A stretch of DNA of 64,000 nt from Leguminivora glycinivorella (GCF_023078275.1 NC_062978.1:6338585-6402584); one strand, 5' to 3'; counted from the first letter of the stretch, positions 21,814 to 33,124 are shown. The notes: generated by a model from the letters alone, not told the origin. Numbers and translations: made by a program.

Positions 21814-22419
21814 ATGCCTAAGTGCTCCGTAAAAAAGTGCAAAAATAACACCTTATATACGTTACAAAAGGATGACGTATCGTATTTCCGGTAAGTAAGT
21901 AATTGTTAATAATTTTATAATGTTATGCATTTGTGGCCAAAATGGCTTCCTAACTTACTAAAAACATTTATTTTCTAGAATAATTAAAGTAAATTCCTTG
22001 ATTTGGTCTTACGCAGTTTGTCTCCTTCTCTCGCGCTATACTAGTAATGAGCGGACGGCGACAAAAGATGGATGAAGTGGAACATAGTTAAAAATGGAAT
22101 GATGGAGTCGCTAATTTATATTTTTTGTAAAAGAAGCCTATTTCATATTATTAGTGTATGTATTTATTTATTATTATGGACCAATAAGTCTGAAATAAAT
22201 GATTTCAATTCAATAATATTAATACATATCTTATAAATTACTTTAATTGTAAAAAGAAACAACCCGGGAATAGCAAATTCGTTTTTAAGTAATAAAAAAG
22301 GTTTTTATTCCAGATTCCCAAAACAAGACGTTGAAAGGGAAAAATGGCGCAAGATTATAGCTGAAGAGCGGAGAGAAGATTTACCCACACAAAGCTTTGA
22401 AAGAAATTATGTAGAATAA
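21814..22419 (+). pseudogene. THAP-domain two-exon relic
   Basis: The exon 1 start MPKCSVKKCK fits a THAP domain. A 1-nt loss after TGC-AAA shifts the frame, and reading past it the exon ends in a block resembling DDVSYFR at a GTAAGT donor (21,890). After a 424-bp intron, exon 2 (22,314-22,419, acceptor TTTTTATTCCAG) continues FPKQDVEREKWRKII and stops after NYVE. The domain is truncated before its final Cys-His pair. Together the exons have a length one short of a multiple of three, in line with the 1-nt deletion. Probably a dead copy. A short expressed isoform cannot be excluded. Confidence 0.6.
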
Positions 22420-22596
22420 TAAATTAATGTCATCATTCAATTCTTCTTTGTTTTAATAGCTACTTAATCCATATTCTCCAAGTGCACCATCCCTCACACA
22501 CACCACATACAATCCCTCAACTGTTTACCTTCACATAATCGCTACACATACACTCACTACACGCACACACACACATATGTTATATATATTAGACGA

Positions 22597-22717
22597 CCGG
22601 TCTGGCTCAGTCGGTAGTGACCCTGCCTGCTAAGCCGCGGTCCTGGGTTCGAATCCCGGTAAGGGCATTTATTTGTGTGATGAGCACAGATATTTGTTCC
22701 TGAGTCATGGATGTATT
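22597..22717 (+). mobile_element. SINE family S2, head portion
   Basis: Starts GACCGGTCTGGCTCAGTCGG and contains CCTGGGTTCGAATCCCGG (B box) and TTTATTTGTGTGATGAGCAC. The tail is replaced at about 22,717 by the AGGGTTCCGTA repeat. The tRNA-like head could attract tRNA predictions, but the dispersed copies show it is a SINE. Confidence 0.8.
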
Positions 22718-23917
22718 TTTAGGGTTCCGTACCTCAAAGAGGAAAAACGGAACCCTTATAGGATCACTCGCGTGTCTGTCTGTCCCTCTGTCACAGCCGA
22801 TTTCTCCGAAACTACTGCACCGATTTACTTGAAATTTGGCACACGTATGTAAACCTGTGGCCCAAAGACGGACATGTAATTTAATTAAATGAAATTTAAT
22901 CACAGGGGTCACTTTTGGGGGTAAAATTGAAAATTAAAAATCAAAGTTATTAAAACTATATTGTGTTACATATCAAATGAAAGAGCATTTTATCAGCATC
23001 TGAAATATATTTTTTTTATATTTTTTGTTTTGGTAATTTAGAAGTAATTTAAGAAAATAAGCAAAAAATTACCATTCCCCCCCCTTATCTCCGAAACTAC
23101 TTAGCGTAAAATTTTCAAAAAAATACACGAGATAGCCCTCTCCCTGTAGATTACAGGAAAACCTATTAGAAATCTACAGTCAAGCGTAAGTCGGACTTAA
23201 GAGAAAAAACTCAGATTACGAATTTCACTCACTGCCGCTGCAAGTAGTTACTAAACGTCTTAAAATTGTGTAAGCGAGTTGGACAGGTATAAAGAAATTC
23301 ATTTCTGTCTTTTTCTTTTTAGAACTTGTTCAATTTTTTTTTCATTTGTACAAAATGACTTAAGTTCCTACTAAAAAGGAGGCGCTTAAGACCGTTTATA
23401 AATTGACTGAGCAAAATTTTATTCAAATCGGTCCAAAAAAGGTGTCTGTTGACGAAAACATAGAATTTGTGCCACCGAAAGCCCAAATCTGAAGTCCATT
23501 TTGCTCTATCTCTTATCGTTTCCGAGATATATACGTAAAGTCTTGAAAGTGCGAAACGTTAACTTTGCCATTATAGTCGTTCAGGCGCTCATGAGTTCTT
23601 TGTATGGAAAAGTCGAAAACCGACTCGCACTTGACCAATGTTCATAGAACGTTGTGGTTTTTTTTTATTAGCATAAATGACTTAAGCGCCTTCAGAAGTG
23701 CAGGTGCTTAAGACCGTTTGTAAGTTAAAGTTAGCTGTGATGGCTCAACGAAGAAAGAAGATTTCAATATCCTACTTATACATATTTTATTAATTTAACT
23801 ATACAGTTTTTATTACTCAAGCCAAGCGTTACGTTAGCTATTGCTATTGAAAGGAAAACTTGTGTATAAAGCTTGAAACAAATTATGGGACGCGTCTGAC
23901 GACCGCGACTGATAAGC

Positions 23918-24046
23918 CGATGGCTTGCGTGGGCGACGGTCGCGCGACGGCGATGCGACGCATACGAAATCAAACCTTATCGATATGGAAGTAGACGATG
24001 CGATGAGACGTGACGGCGACGGTCGCGCGACCGTCGCCCACGCAAG
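23918..24046. repeat. CG-rich palindrome
   Basis: The left arm GCTTGCGTGGGCGACGGTCG pairs with the right arm CGACCGTCGCCCACGCAAG around a CpG-rich spacer of about 80 bp. It stands out from its AT-rich surroundings. It may be the core of a foldback element. Confidence 0.65.
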
Positions 24047-24065
24047 ACACGGCGTAAGTGTGCAC

Positions 24066-24226
24066 GCCAATTGCTTGCATTTGAAATTGAACTTTAATTA
24101 CTAAGAAATAACGTTGTTTTTGTAAAAAAATGAAAGTAGTTTTTACTACATTGCGAAGTTTTCGTTTGTCAACTAGACGCACACATTTGCAACTAAGCGA
24201 TCGGACTGTAGGTGACAGTGTATCTA
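24066..24226. repeat. Direct repeat R160, copy 1
   Basis: Almost identical to 26,769-26,952. Both contain GCCAATTGCTTGCATTTGAA, ACGTTGTTTTTGTAAAAAAA and TTTGTCAACTAGACGCACAC. Copy 1 is interrupted after GTGTATCTA by the TIR element at about 24,228-24,427. Confidence 0.8.
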
Positions 24227-24227
24227 C

Positions 24228-24427
24228 TCTAGCCTCGTGGCGCCGAATGTACTTTCTAAAGTACATAATGGTTTCAATGGAATTTTAACTCTCATGTAAA
24301 CAAATAAAATATAATTTCTTTTGTTTCTAAAATTTTTCGAATAACTGAAATTGAATTCAATCTCAAGTACAATAAGAATCAAAATTCCCTAGCAAAAATT
24401 TTGTATGGTGGGCGCCACGAGGCTAGG
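24228..24427. mobile_element. ~200-bp TIR element inserted in R160 copy 1
   Basis: Ends CTAGCCTCGTGGCGCC and GGCGCCACGAGGCTAG. The other copy of the repeat, at 26.95 kb, runs GTGTATCTAGGGAAGTTTAA with no insert, so it serves as the empty site. The duplicated target is about CTA or CTAG. The exact ends are uncertain by a few bases. Confidence 0.7.
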
Positions 24428-24825
24428 GAAGTTTAAATCGATGTTATCGCATCGATCTACTGAGGGGGCGGTGCCTACAGCAGTTGTAGTTGTATGCATA
24501 CCTAGCTCACGCACACAGACGCGTCCACTGGCGCCGCGCCGGTGTCCGCGTGCGCTCTCTGCAATGTCTCTGCAATATATGCAGAAACCACATGGTGGTC
24601 TGTGGCAGAAACTCAATAGACATTTTTAGGGTTTTTAAAATAACTAGGTACTTATTTAGTACGTGAAGTAACATGGTAAATTAAAAATTATCATTAGATA
24701 CTTATTTGCGGAGGTGTAAACAATTTCCTTCGTTTTGCCATATATCAATAATTACTTATCTATATTAAATTCATTAATCCGTATACATTACATTTTAACA
24801 ATTAAGTGTATTAATTATACTCATA

Positions 24826-24966
24826 GCTGGGCACCGTTAATCAAATAGTTAACTTCGATAATCGCTAATCCGTTACTATAAAAGTTAACTTCGTTAATCG
24901 TTAAAGCGATACATTTCAACAAATTTAACGGAAGTTAAAGTTAATCGATAATCCGTTAATCATGAT
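24826..24966. repeat. Degenerate GTTAATCG-type repeat
   Basis: Repeating words such as GTTAACTTCGATAATCG, GTTAACTTCGTTAATCG and AGTTAATCGATAATCCG. Low complexity, non-coding. Confidence 0.5.
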
Positions 24967-25356
24967 AAAAAATAATTTTACTGTAGCTAGTTGCATCAGT
25001 TATCAACTATTAATTTTTTGGGTAAGTTTATTATGTTACTGTAAAAGACCGAAGTTCGCCAAAATCTCTTGAAAAATCCCAGCTGCCAATTGGTAATAGC
25101 GAAATGTTAATAAATATTGTTCTCTTTGGACTTACACCGACGTTGGTTCGGTAAATCCTAAATACAACAATAGATAATGTATTTACTAAATAATATTTAT
25201 TTAGTAATTTCCCGCTAGAAACTTGCGTTATACTATTCTGTATACTTTTTCAGCTACCATAACCAAATTTGGATTAGATTAAAAAAACCTTTAAGTAAAA
25301 CTTAGAACCTTTCAGATTGTTTTACTCACCCTTTCTGATGTTTACCATACTTACTT

Positions 25357-25496
25357 ACCCCGTTATTCATAAACGTACACTAAAGTTATCAAGCCGATAA
25401 ATTTCGTTTGTCCCTTTCCGACGTATTGGTGTGATAGAAAGGGACAAACGAACTTTATCGGCTGGATACTTTAGTGTACGTTTATGAATAAGGGTG
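25357..25496. mobile_element. Foldback MITE family M1, copy 2
   Basis: Homologous to 2,634-2,773: CGTTATTCATAAACGTACAC, then CTAAAGTTATCAAGCCGATA, with the inverse arm after CCGACGTATTGGTGTGATAG. Arms about 60 bp. Confidence 0.85.
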
Positions 25497-25810
25497 TTGA
25501 AATTTATAGCTACGAAATTTTACATAAAACACCTACTTTAAAATAAAATAAAAATGTTGAATTTGGTTAACATTATAAAAGACCTCACGCAAGCTGTGCT
25601 AATTAGTTCGCGAATTCGTCGAGAGGTGGCGCTAAACACAATTATGCTCATTAGAGAACCTATACTTCTAGCCTAGCCCAGTCTTTAGAATTATGTGAGT
25701 AACGTAAAAGTTTTGTAGGTACGGAACCCTCGGTGGGCGAGTCCGACTCGCACTTGGCCGGTTTTTTGCTTGTACTATGGGTACTATATATATATATATA
25801 TATATATATA

Positions 25811-26494
25811 CACCGTGTTTCACTTAACACTAAAAACCTGAAAACAGTTTGTTCAGAATCGAGAGTAGAATCGATTGAGCTATATCTTGATGGGGGTAAT
25901 ATTTTTATTTAAATTAGTATTATTAGTTATTTTTTACGTGCCCAGTCTATTGTACTCGTAATACAACATTGTGTATATCGCATTGCTAGAGGTTGTTTAC
26001 CTTTTTTCAGTATTTAGGGGTAATTAATACTGGCTGGTTACATGGACGATTATTTTTTCCGCTACTAGTTTGACGTTGTTTGTCAGTTCAATCTTAATGT
26101 TTATCATAAGTCATAACAAATTCAACTCTTACCTAATTACAACCTTGTCATTTTGAATATTGAGTTTATTTGCTTACTGCGATTACCTGTCCAATTTGAA
26201 GTTTACTGTGACAAAGCTTTAAAGTGTTTTACAGTGACATCTTAGCTGTCTATTGGTAAACCTTATGTCGTTGCAGTAACGTACACAAATAAATAGTCTT
26301 ATGGTTTATGATGGTAGTTAGCAATTATTTTTTTGAGTGTAGAGCTAAAAGTCAAGTAGAGCTGTACAGAAAATTAAAAATTCAATTAAAAAAAAAGTAA
26401 CGATCAGATTAAAAGATGAATACTCTAGATGAGTTTAAAAAAATAAAAATCAGTTGGGGTGTCTGAGGTTTTGAGTGATACCGGAAACACCGTG
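25811..26494. mobile_element. 684-bp TIR element inserted in a TA microsatellite
   Basis: The left end CACCGTGTTTCACTTAACAC is inverted at the right end, whose other strand reads CACGGTGTTTCCGGTATCAC. Imperfect TIRs of about 40 bp. Both sides are runs of TA (25,784-25,810 and 26,495-26,519), so the element landed in a TA repeat. No open reading frame with similarity inside. Confidence 0.7.
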
Positions 26495-26768
26495 TATATA
26501 TATATATATATATATATATTTTTAGACAGTTTTTCGCAAAAATACAGCAAATTTCCTCATTCTCGCCTTTCATCTCATAGCGCGACTCCCATGATGCCTC
26601 TGTCCATCCTCGTTCCCAATTTAAAAATGGCGTTTAGATTGTTGCAGCGCGAACGAAATTAAACTTATGTTGGTTGCAATAAGACGTAGATTTGTTTAAA
26701 AATATGCACACCTGCGATCTGCGGTCATAAAATTTTATGGCTTTCGCGATGATCACATTCATTAATGT

Positions 26769-26971
26769 CATAACCGCCAATTGCTTGCATTTGAAATTGA
26801 ACTCTAAGTACTAAGAAATAACGTTGTTTTTGTAAAAAAATTAAAGTAGTTTTTACTACATTGCGAAGTTTTCGTTTGTCAACTAGACGCACACATTTGC
26901 AACTAAGCGTTCGGACACTTTTGAGTGTCGAATTTGTAGGCGATAGTGTATCTAGGGAAGTTTAAATCGAT
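26769..26971. repeat. Direct repeat R160, copy 2 (empty site)
   Basis: Copy of 24,066-24,226 without the insertion, continuing directly into GGGAAGTTTAAATCGATG, which in copy 1 lies beyond the insert at about 24,426. Confidence 0.8.
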
Positions 26972-28129
26972 GGCAGGCAGACCCAAAAGGCGATAGCGGA
27001 ACGACTTTTTACATTATCCGATCTGATATCGGATCTAGGAAATGTAAATGTAAGACATGGGTAAAAACAAGACAATTAAAAGGGCATATAGTTGCGGTTA
27101 AAATACTTAGGACATAAATTATATCAAAACATTTTAAATAATGTAAATATCCAAGAAGGAAAATATGATAGTCCTTATTTCTTTTGTATGAAAAAGCGAT
27201 GTTGCGGGGTTTGTCCTCTTTCGAAAGATCGCACTTGGCCACGTCGCGACTAAAATGTGCACAAAATCATCCCTGAATCCCTCGTTGAATATTCATGTCG
27301 TGATCGACACGCCTTGCCTTTATTCTGTGTAAACATCTACACGTGCCCTTTCAAGCCTTTCGTGTCTTACCGAGCAGATACTTTGACAATAACACTGCGA
27401 CACGAGTGTCGTCTTTTATTAAGAGTAAAAGTGGTTAGTAATCACGGAAAAATTAGGTGTTGTGTTGTGATGCTGCGGAGAGTAAGGTTGCCACAGCTCA
27501 GCTCACAGCGAGGGTGACAGACTTCTAGATTATTATGGTTGACAACGGCCGTAGACTACAGAGACTGCTTAACATCATGCAGGCTGTTTGTTTGTTTACC
27601 ACGGACGTAGTAAAGGATAGCAATCACTAAAAGGGATAGTTGTAGGTACCTGCATATTATGTACTTCATTTAACTACAATAGGTACCTAATTAGGTTTTT
27701 TGGACAATGCAATAATATGAAAATTACCATTTTTTCCAATGAGAAAGTTGAATCAAACGTAATAATTACTCAATGAATCAAACCGAGTTTAGAGTCCAGA
27801 GCCCGAAGTCCATATTTCAAAGCAAAGGGTCGTTGGTCCGAGGCACCTCCAGTTTTCAAAGACAAGGGGCTATAAACAAGCATTTTTGACGTGATAACGT
27901 CTAATAACTTTAGCGCCATCTATTGGCGCGCGTTGGAACTAAGCGGCTGATCGATGCGCTCGGTATGGTTATAGCGTGTGGCCTGAGTAAAGCACCACAG
28001 CTGGGACAGATGGCGCGCCCGTGTGTTGTTCTCGTTAATTTATATGACTTTTTACAGAACATATCCCGTCTGAACTCATCATAGATTTAGAATTATTAAC
28101 TTAGATTGTGTAGTTAGGTCAAAAAGTGT
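26972..28129. other. No gene recognised
   Basis: Mixed unique and AT-rich sequence. The open stretches at 27,009-27,242 and 27,257-27,517 show no known domains. Confidence 0.35.
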
Positions 28130-28452
28130 GTCCACATGAGAGGTCATTGTTTGGGCTGGTGTCCCTCTCGCACTTACTGACAATGTCAACATTATTCAGT
28201 GAACGTCGTTTTTAATTATACAAATCTTTGATTTATTGGCATCAAAATAATTACATTGTAATTACATTGTAATTATTTTCCAATTCTTTGAAATATATCG
28301 AAACCCTAGTTTGAATATAACACTAAAATAATATAAGAAGTTATAAAGTCAGGTAATATATATATATAAAAATACTACTATTATGGCTCATTAACACTGG
28401 CCACACGTGCGAGAGGGACACCAGCCCAAACAATGCCCTCTCATGTGGACCG
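28130..28452. mobile_element. Foldback element, ~50-bp TIRs
   Basis: The left GTCCACATGAGAGG-CATTGTTTGGGCTGG and right CCAGCCCAAACAATG-CCTCTCATGTGGAC ends are inverted copies, each followed inward by a GTGTCCCTCTCGCAC-type block. Total about 322 bp, non-coding. Confidence 0.75.
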
Positions 28453-28501
28453 TTTTCGATAGTTCAGAATAGCGAAAACGGTCACCTTTTTGTCTCAGTA
28501 A

Positions 28502-28645
28502 TAAGGTTCAATTTAGTATGGCAAAAAATGTGATTCCGCTGTCCCGTCTTTGGAACTCACTGACAATGACATTTGGGCCGCTAAACATGGTACAATAGGG
28601 ACTGAGCTCACACTTTTTTGCCATACTAAATTGAACTTTATCACC
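28502..28645. mobile_element. Foldback MITE, 144 bp
   Basis: The left arm ATAAGGTTCAATTTAGTATG pairs with the right arm CATACTAAATTGAACTTTAT, with GGCAAAAAATGTGA and TCACACTTTTTTGCC extending the stem. Confidence 0.75.
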
Positions 28646-28999
28646 GGTGCAGAAAGGCGTTCTTGTCAGACTAGTAAAAGTTTTTGGCTTAACAACTCAA
28701 TCTAGCTTAATATATATAAATCTATGGCATAGAACAACATGTCGGGTCCCTATATATAGGTCTAAGGTTTTATTTGAAAATTGAAATGGTCATACAATGC
28801 CAAAAATTGTAAGTATTTGCAATATTACTTTCTATTATAGTAAAACATATATTTTTTAAGGATTATAATATATATACGTATGTTTTTTCATAGCCAAATC
28901 TGGTCTGCTTTGGCAAACATTGCCATCATTGCGGTAAATGGATGGAGCGAAGAGCTTTGAGGAAAGATTCTAAGTATTCACTTCTGATAATTGTGTTAA

Positions 29000-29640
29000 A
29001 GGTTTTTTATCTATCTACTCACACCAGTATTCCCAAAAGTTATTGGCAAATCACTAGAAAGAGTGCAGAGGAAGTTCTGTAGGCACATTTACAAACGACT
29101 GTACGTATATTACCCATATATGTATCCATCTCTATTCGTAACAGGAATGGTTGGTCTTCAAACTCTAGAAACCAGACGGAAACTGCTGCATATTATGCAT
29201 TACCGCCAACTGTTTCACCATAGAGTAGATGACGCATCCGTGCTTGAGAGAATGGGGCTGCAAGTGCCAAGAGCGAATGTGGTGGTTGGCATGCCGGGCG
29301 CGGTGCCGACGCGGCGGCGGCGGCGCCTGTTCGCGGCGGCGGCGGTGCCTGTTCGCGGCGGCCGGCGCACCGCTCGAGCCCGAGCTGCTCTTAACCGCAT
29401 CATGTTGGAGACAGACGATATTGACATATTTGCTGATAGTGTTGGTGTGTTTTACAGAAAACTCTTAAGGTTCATAGTCTCTACACTCCTTAGGTGATTA
29501 ATGTAATAACCATAGTTTAACTTTTAAGTGTGTTTGCTTTTATTTATGTCAATTTAACATGTACATAATTATATTACCACATAAGTGCTTTGGTGAAATA
29601 TTGTTAACTTTTGTGTATTTTTAATAAATAAATAAATAAA
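29000..29640 (+). pseudogene. Jockey-type LINE 3' end, 5'-truncated
   Basis: From about 29,040 the + frame gives the thumb and C-terminus of a Jockey-clade reverse transcriptase: LERVQRKF, then MYPSLFVTGMVGLQTLETRR and NRIMLETDDIDIF, stop at 29,495-29,497. A GC-rich CGG expansion (about 29,305-29,370) inserts extra Arg and Ala residues. A 3' UTR and a TAAA-repeat tail at about 29,620-29,640 mark the retroposed end. The catalytic domain is missing. Confidence 0.85.
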
Positions 29641-30118
29641 AAAACGTGAAAAAAGTCCCAGAATCGGGCCCCTTTTGCTATACTCTAACCGCCCCTGTCT
29701 ATACTACTGTAATGTTTGACGTTATCACGTTAAACTACCGTCCGTAAACCGACTTTACAGACAACCAATTTTTTAAGTGTAATAATCGTTAACTAACTTA
29801 GCCTAAATAAACAAAAATATCAATGCTCATTAAAAAATAAAGTTATTGCTAAAATGTTATTGCCGAATTTTAATTTTCAATGTCTATTTGTTTTGACAAA
29901 TGCCAAATCTTTAATTTGATTTATTACTTTCGAAATTGTGAATGCATCATAACCTAACTTTCGAACTGTCAATGTCACTTCAAAATGTCATTCTTATCAA
30001 CGCAATTCGCTATGTAGTACGGTTTCATCGAGCGAGATCTTGAGCTCACGCGGTCTGCAACCAAAACTCACGCTTTGATTAAAGATTCATATAAACTTTC
30101 AATTTAATATCTCTCGAA

Positions 30119-31894
30119 ATGTTTCGCTTACCTTTTGGTGACAGGGTTGACCCCATGGAGGAAAAACGACAAGCTAGGGAAAACACCATCAATAGTGTTA
30201 TTACATTCTGTGTACTCTGTGCTGCCATAAGAGTCGGTAAGTAAACATTTTATTACTTTTTACTACTTTATTAGTGTGTAGTGACAAAATTACTTGCAAG
30301 AAAAAAAAAAACACGAAAATTTTTCTTGCAAGTAATTTTGTCGAGATCTTTAGATTCTTCTTTATTCGAGATAAGAAGTTCAATGCACTTTTTTTTACTT
30401 CCTCTAAGTATATTTTTAATTTAGGGCAAAGGTAAGGGTAGGGCTTGCAGTGCACAATATTTGACACTTCTAATTTTGTTTGCCGTTAAGCTGAAATGAT
30501 ACATACGTACAATCACACCTGTATCCCATAAAGGGGTAGGCAGAGCACATGAAACTACTAAAGCTTCAGGGCCACTCTTGGCAAATAAGGGTTAAAAGAA
30601 AACGAAACTGTGGCATTGCAGTGACAGGTTGCCAGCCTCTCGCCTACACCACAATTTAACCCATATCCCATAGTCGCCTTCTACGACACCCACGGGAAGA
30701 AAGGGTGTGGTGAAATTCTTAACCCGTCACCACACAGGCAAAAATGATGAGGCTGAAATGATGGTTTTAAAATAATGGCTTTGCAAAGCAACACCCAGAC
30801 AATGTGAATCCCAAATTCACAAGCAGATTATAACTAATAAAACATTAAGAAATGTATAGGTTCCAGTCATTTAGCAACTCCCGTTTATCAGGTTAGATTT
30901 TAAGATAGCTTAAATTGAAACTATGCCCTCAGTGAGTGTGGTTGTGGAGCAAGTATTGAGGGCTCTGGGCAGGATTGAAGATTCATGCTGTTCTTAAACA
31001 TGTCACAAGTTTTGTTATACCCGAGGTAATTTCTATAAACAATTTTATGTCAAATTAATCTTAATATTTTTTACATAATTTGGCTATTTCTGGAAATGTC
31101 ATCTCATATAATATAAATAAGTCTATGTGAAAAATACTATTGTACATAATGAGTTGAAAGAAGGGACAGCTTGCTGAATTTTACTCTAAATATTGCGGGA
31201 AACCCTCAGTTTTCTGAATAATGTACTCCTTTTATGATCCTGGCATCGCCTCTATCCTATGAAGCCGGTATCATGTACAAACTGTATAGTAGTATAATTT
31301 AGTGGTAATATATTCTCAAATTTCAATACAGGGGTGACATCGTCACTTAGTGACAAAACCCCTTCTTTTTGTAACTGTTGGAGCTGGCCATCTAATGAAA
31401 ATGTAATTTGAAAACATAGAACAGTTTCATACAAAGAGTATGCACATGATGGCCAGCTCCCAACAGTAACAATAAAGATTAAAAAAAAAAATCTTTTATT
31501 TGAAGTGCTCTAAGTAAGTAAGTAAACTATTGTACCATCAGCACCAACAAAAATATTCAAGACATCAAATATAAAAGAAAGAGGAAGTACAAAAGGCGAA
31601 CTCCATAGGTCCGAACAGGCTTAAGTGCCTATAAAATGATAAGATATATATCTGTGTGATTTAGTTTGTTAATGGCCGGGTCCACACAGAGTGAGGCAAA
31701 CATCCAATGTTGACGTGCCTGTCCGGAGGCAGTGTGTACATTTTGCCGAGCAACCTGGCTCGGCCAAAGCTCGTCTATATTGGACGTTTGCCACAAGAGA
31801 ACATTGCCTTGTAGACCCAGCTAATAGGTAATAATAAATGACATTAATGTTGTTTGTTGCAGCCCCACTGATATTGGAGCACAGCGGTATATAA
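30119..31894 (+). CDS. Tom5: TOM5, mitochondrial import receptor subunit (two exons)
   Basis: Exon 1 (30,119-30,236) encodes MFRLPFGDRVDPMEEKRQ and a helix containing VITFCVLCAAIRV, and ends at GTAAGT. Exon 2 (31,863-31,894) follows TTTGTTGCAG and encodes PLILEHSGI and a TAA stop. Joined, 150 nt code 49 residues, close to the usual size of animal TOM5 (about 51). The layout matches the family: short acidic N-terminus with a DP-EE-KR block, one membrane helix, and a P-x-x-L tail. TOM5 is a tail-anchored small subunit of the outer-membrane TOM pore that helps pass precursors to TOM40 (family knowledge). AATAAA lies about 104 bp after the stop. Intron 1 (1.6 kb) contains a repeat A copy. The exons are too short for simple open-frame searches. 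Confidence 0.88.
30510..30745 (-). repeat. Dispersed repeat 'A', - copy in TOM5 intron
   Basis: Reverse-complement copy of 130-378, well conserved: CTGTATCCCATAAAGGGGTA, CCACTCTTGGCAAATAAGGG, GCCAGCCTCTCGCCTAC and GTTAACCCGTCACC-type ends. Confidence 0.8.
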
Positions 31895-31997
31895 ACACAG
31901 CAGCCATCATTCTTCATTCACCATTATTTTTTAGACCACCGTGGCAGCGATCATTCAAGCCAAGCCTCTATGGCCTGATTAACTCCAAATATTATGA

Positions 31998-32003
31998 AAT
32001 AAA
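31998..32003 (+). terminator. Polyadenylation signal of TOM5
   Basis: AATAAA about 104 bp downstream of the TOM5 stop codon, followed by TTGTTAATTT-type T-rich sequence. Confidence 0.6.
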
Positions 32004-32071
32004 ATTATAGTTATTGTTAATTTAACTCCTTGGTTTTATTTGCCTTACCCTGCTGCTGCAGGGTTAGCAGA

Positions 32072-32320
32072 GCACATGATTGCCGCGAGACAGACTACCC
32101 GTCCTTATGTCATTAATACAGTTAGAAGAAGACGTGATCTATCTCGCGGCAATCATGTGCTAGGAGGCCTACTGGCAGTCAGACACGTTGCGGTTAGATA
32201 GGCAACACAATGACCAGCATTCACATACCATTGCCGCGTTTGTTCAATACGCACCAACTAACTATGGAGCAAACTCGGCAATGATATGTGAATTGCTGGC
32301 AATTGTGTTACCCGTGTAAC
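32072..32320. repeat. Two adjacent hairpins
   Basis: First, AGCACATGATTGCCGCGAGA (from 32,072) pairs with TCTCGCGGCAATCATGTGCT (to about 32,161). Second, TTCACATACCATTGCCGCG pairs imperfectly with a block around CTCGGCAATGATATGTGAA. Both cores contain TTGCCG, so they may be related. Confidence 0.65.
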
Positions 32321-32414
32321 AGCACCGTTAATCATTTAACCTTTTGAATGCTATGGCGTCATAAACAAACGTAATGTTACAATGAAGATTCTATCCTCCT
32401 AAAAAAAATACTAA

Positions 32415-32731
32415 CATATGTGTCATCCTCCTTGCGTTATCCCGGCATTTGCCGCGGCTCATGGGAGCTTGGGGTCCGCTCTGACAACTAATTCTAAGAT
32501 TTGGCGTAGGCACTAGTTTTACGAAAGCGACTGCCATCTGACCTTCCAACCCGAAGGGTAACTAGGCCTTATTGGAATTAGTCCGGTTTCCTCACGATGT
32601 TTTCCTTCACCGAAAAGCGGCTGGCAAAATATCAAATGACATTTCGCACATAAGTTCCGGAAAACTCATTGGTATGTACGAGCCGGGGTTCGAACCCGCA
32701 ACCTCCGAATCGAAAGTCGCACTCTCTTAAA
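32415..32731 (-). mobile_element. SINE family S1, - copy
   Basis: On the - strand, the tRNA-like head has a B box (GGGTTCGAACCCCGGC) followed by the SINE body, with GGAAAACATCGTGAGGAAAC and GGTCAGATGGCAGTCGCTTT. The outermost head bases are replaced by the foldback at 32,736. Confidence 0.8.
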
Positions 32732-32735
32732 GTAT

Positions 32736-33124
32736 GAATTTTCTGAGATGAACTTTTCGCTTTAGCCGTAATCTGTTAAACAAAGGCCTTTGTTTCTATT
32801 ATTCACGTTGGCTAGCTCCCGTTTCCACAGCACGTGCTAAAGTCTCAGTGTAGTTAAAAAGCAACTATCATGATAGCAATAAGGTTCAAATTTATTAAAC
32901 AGTATGCAGGTAACTTTTTTTGAAGATGACAAAACGTATTATCTCCGAAAGGTCTTTTTATGGATTTGAACCTTATTACTATCATGATAGTTGCTTTTTA
33001 ACTACACTGAGTATAGTCTCAGCACATGCCGTTTAAACGGGAGCTGGCCGCCGTGAATGAAAGAAACAAAGGCCTTTGTTTCACAGATTACGGCTAAAGC
33101 CAAAAGTTCATCTCAGAAAATTCA
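32736..33124. mobile_element. 389-bp foldback element
   Basis: Arms of about 160 bp. GAATTTTCTGAGATGAACTT at the left is inverted as a TTCATCTCAGAAAATTC end at the right. Inner paired blocks include AACAAAGGCCTTTGTTTC and GCAACTATCATGATAG. Non-coding. It abuts the truncated head of an S1 SINE. Confidence 0.8.

Larger units (their letters stand above)
22718..25766 (+). mobile_element. Repeat-rich block bounded by AGGGTTCCGTA and GGCCGGTTTTTT
   Basis: The left boundary AGGGTTCCGTACCTCAAAGA and the right boundary GACTCGCACTTGGCCGGTTT match the ends of the element at 15.9-16.4 kb. Whether this is one 3-kb copy with nested insertions or several pieces is unclear, because a similar end (AACCGACTCGCACTTGACC) also occurs at about 23,615. 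Inside are a CG-rich palindrome, a 150-bp repeat shared with 26.8 kb, a TIR insertion and an M1 MITE. No protein recognised. Confidence 0.5.

Noticed and set aside
22597..22668. Functional tRNA gene
   Set aside because: The same sequence recurs as the head of a dispersed SINE (12.0, 58.0 kb and others), so it is a retroposon promoter region.
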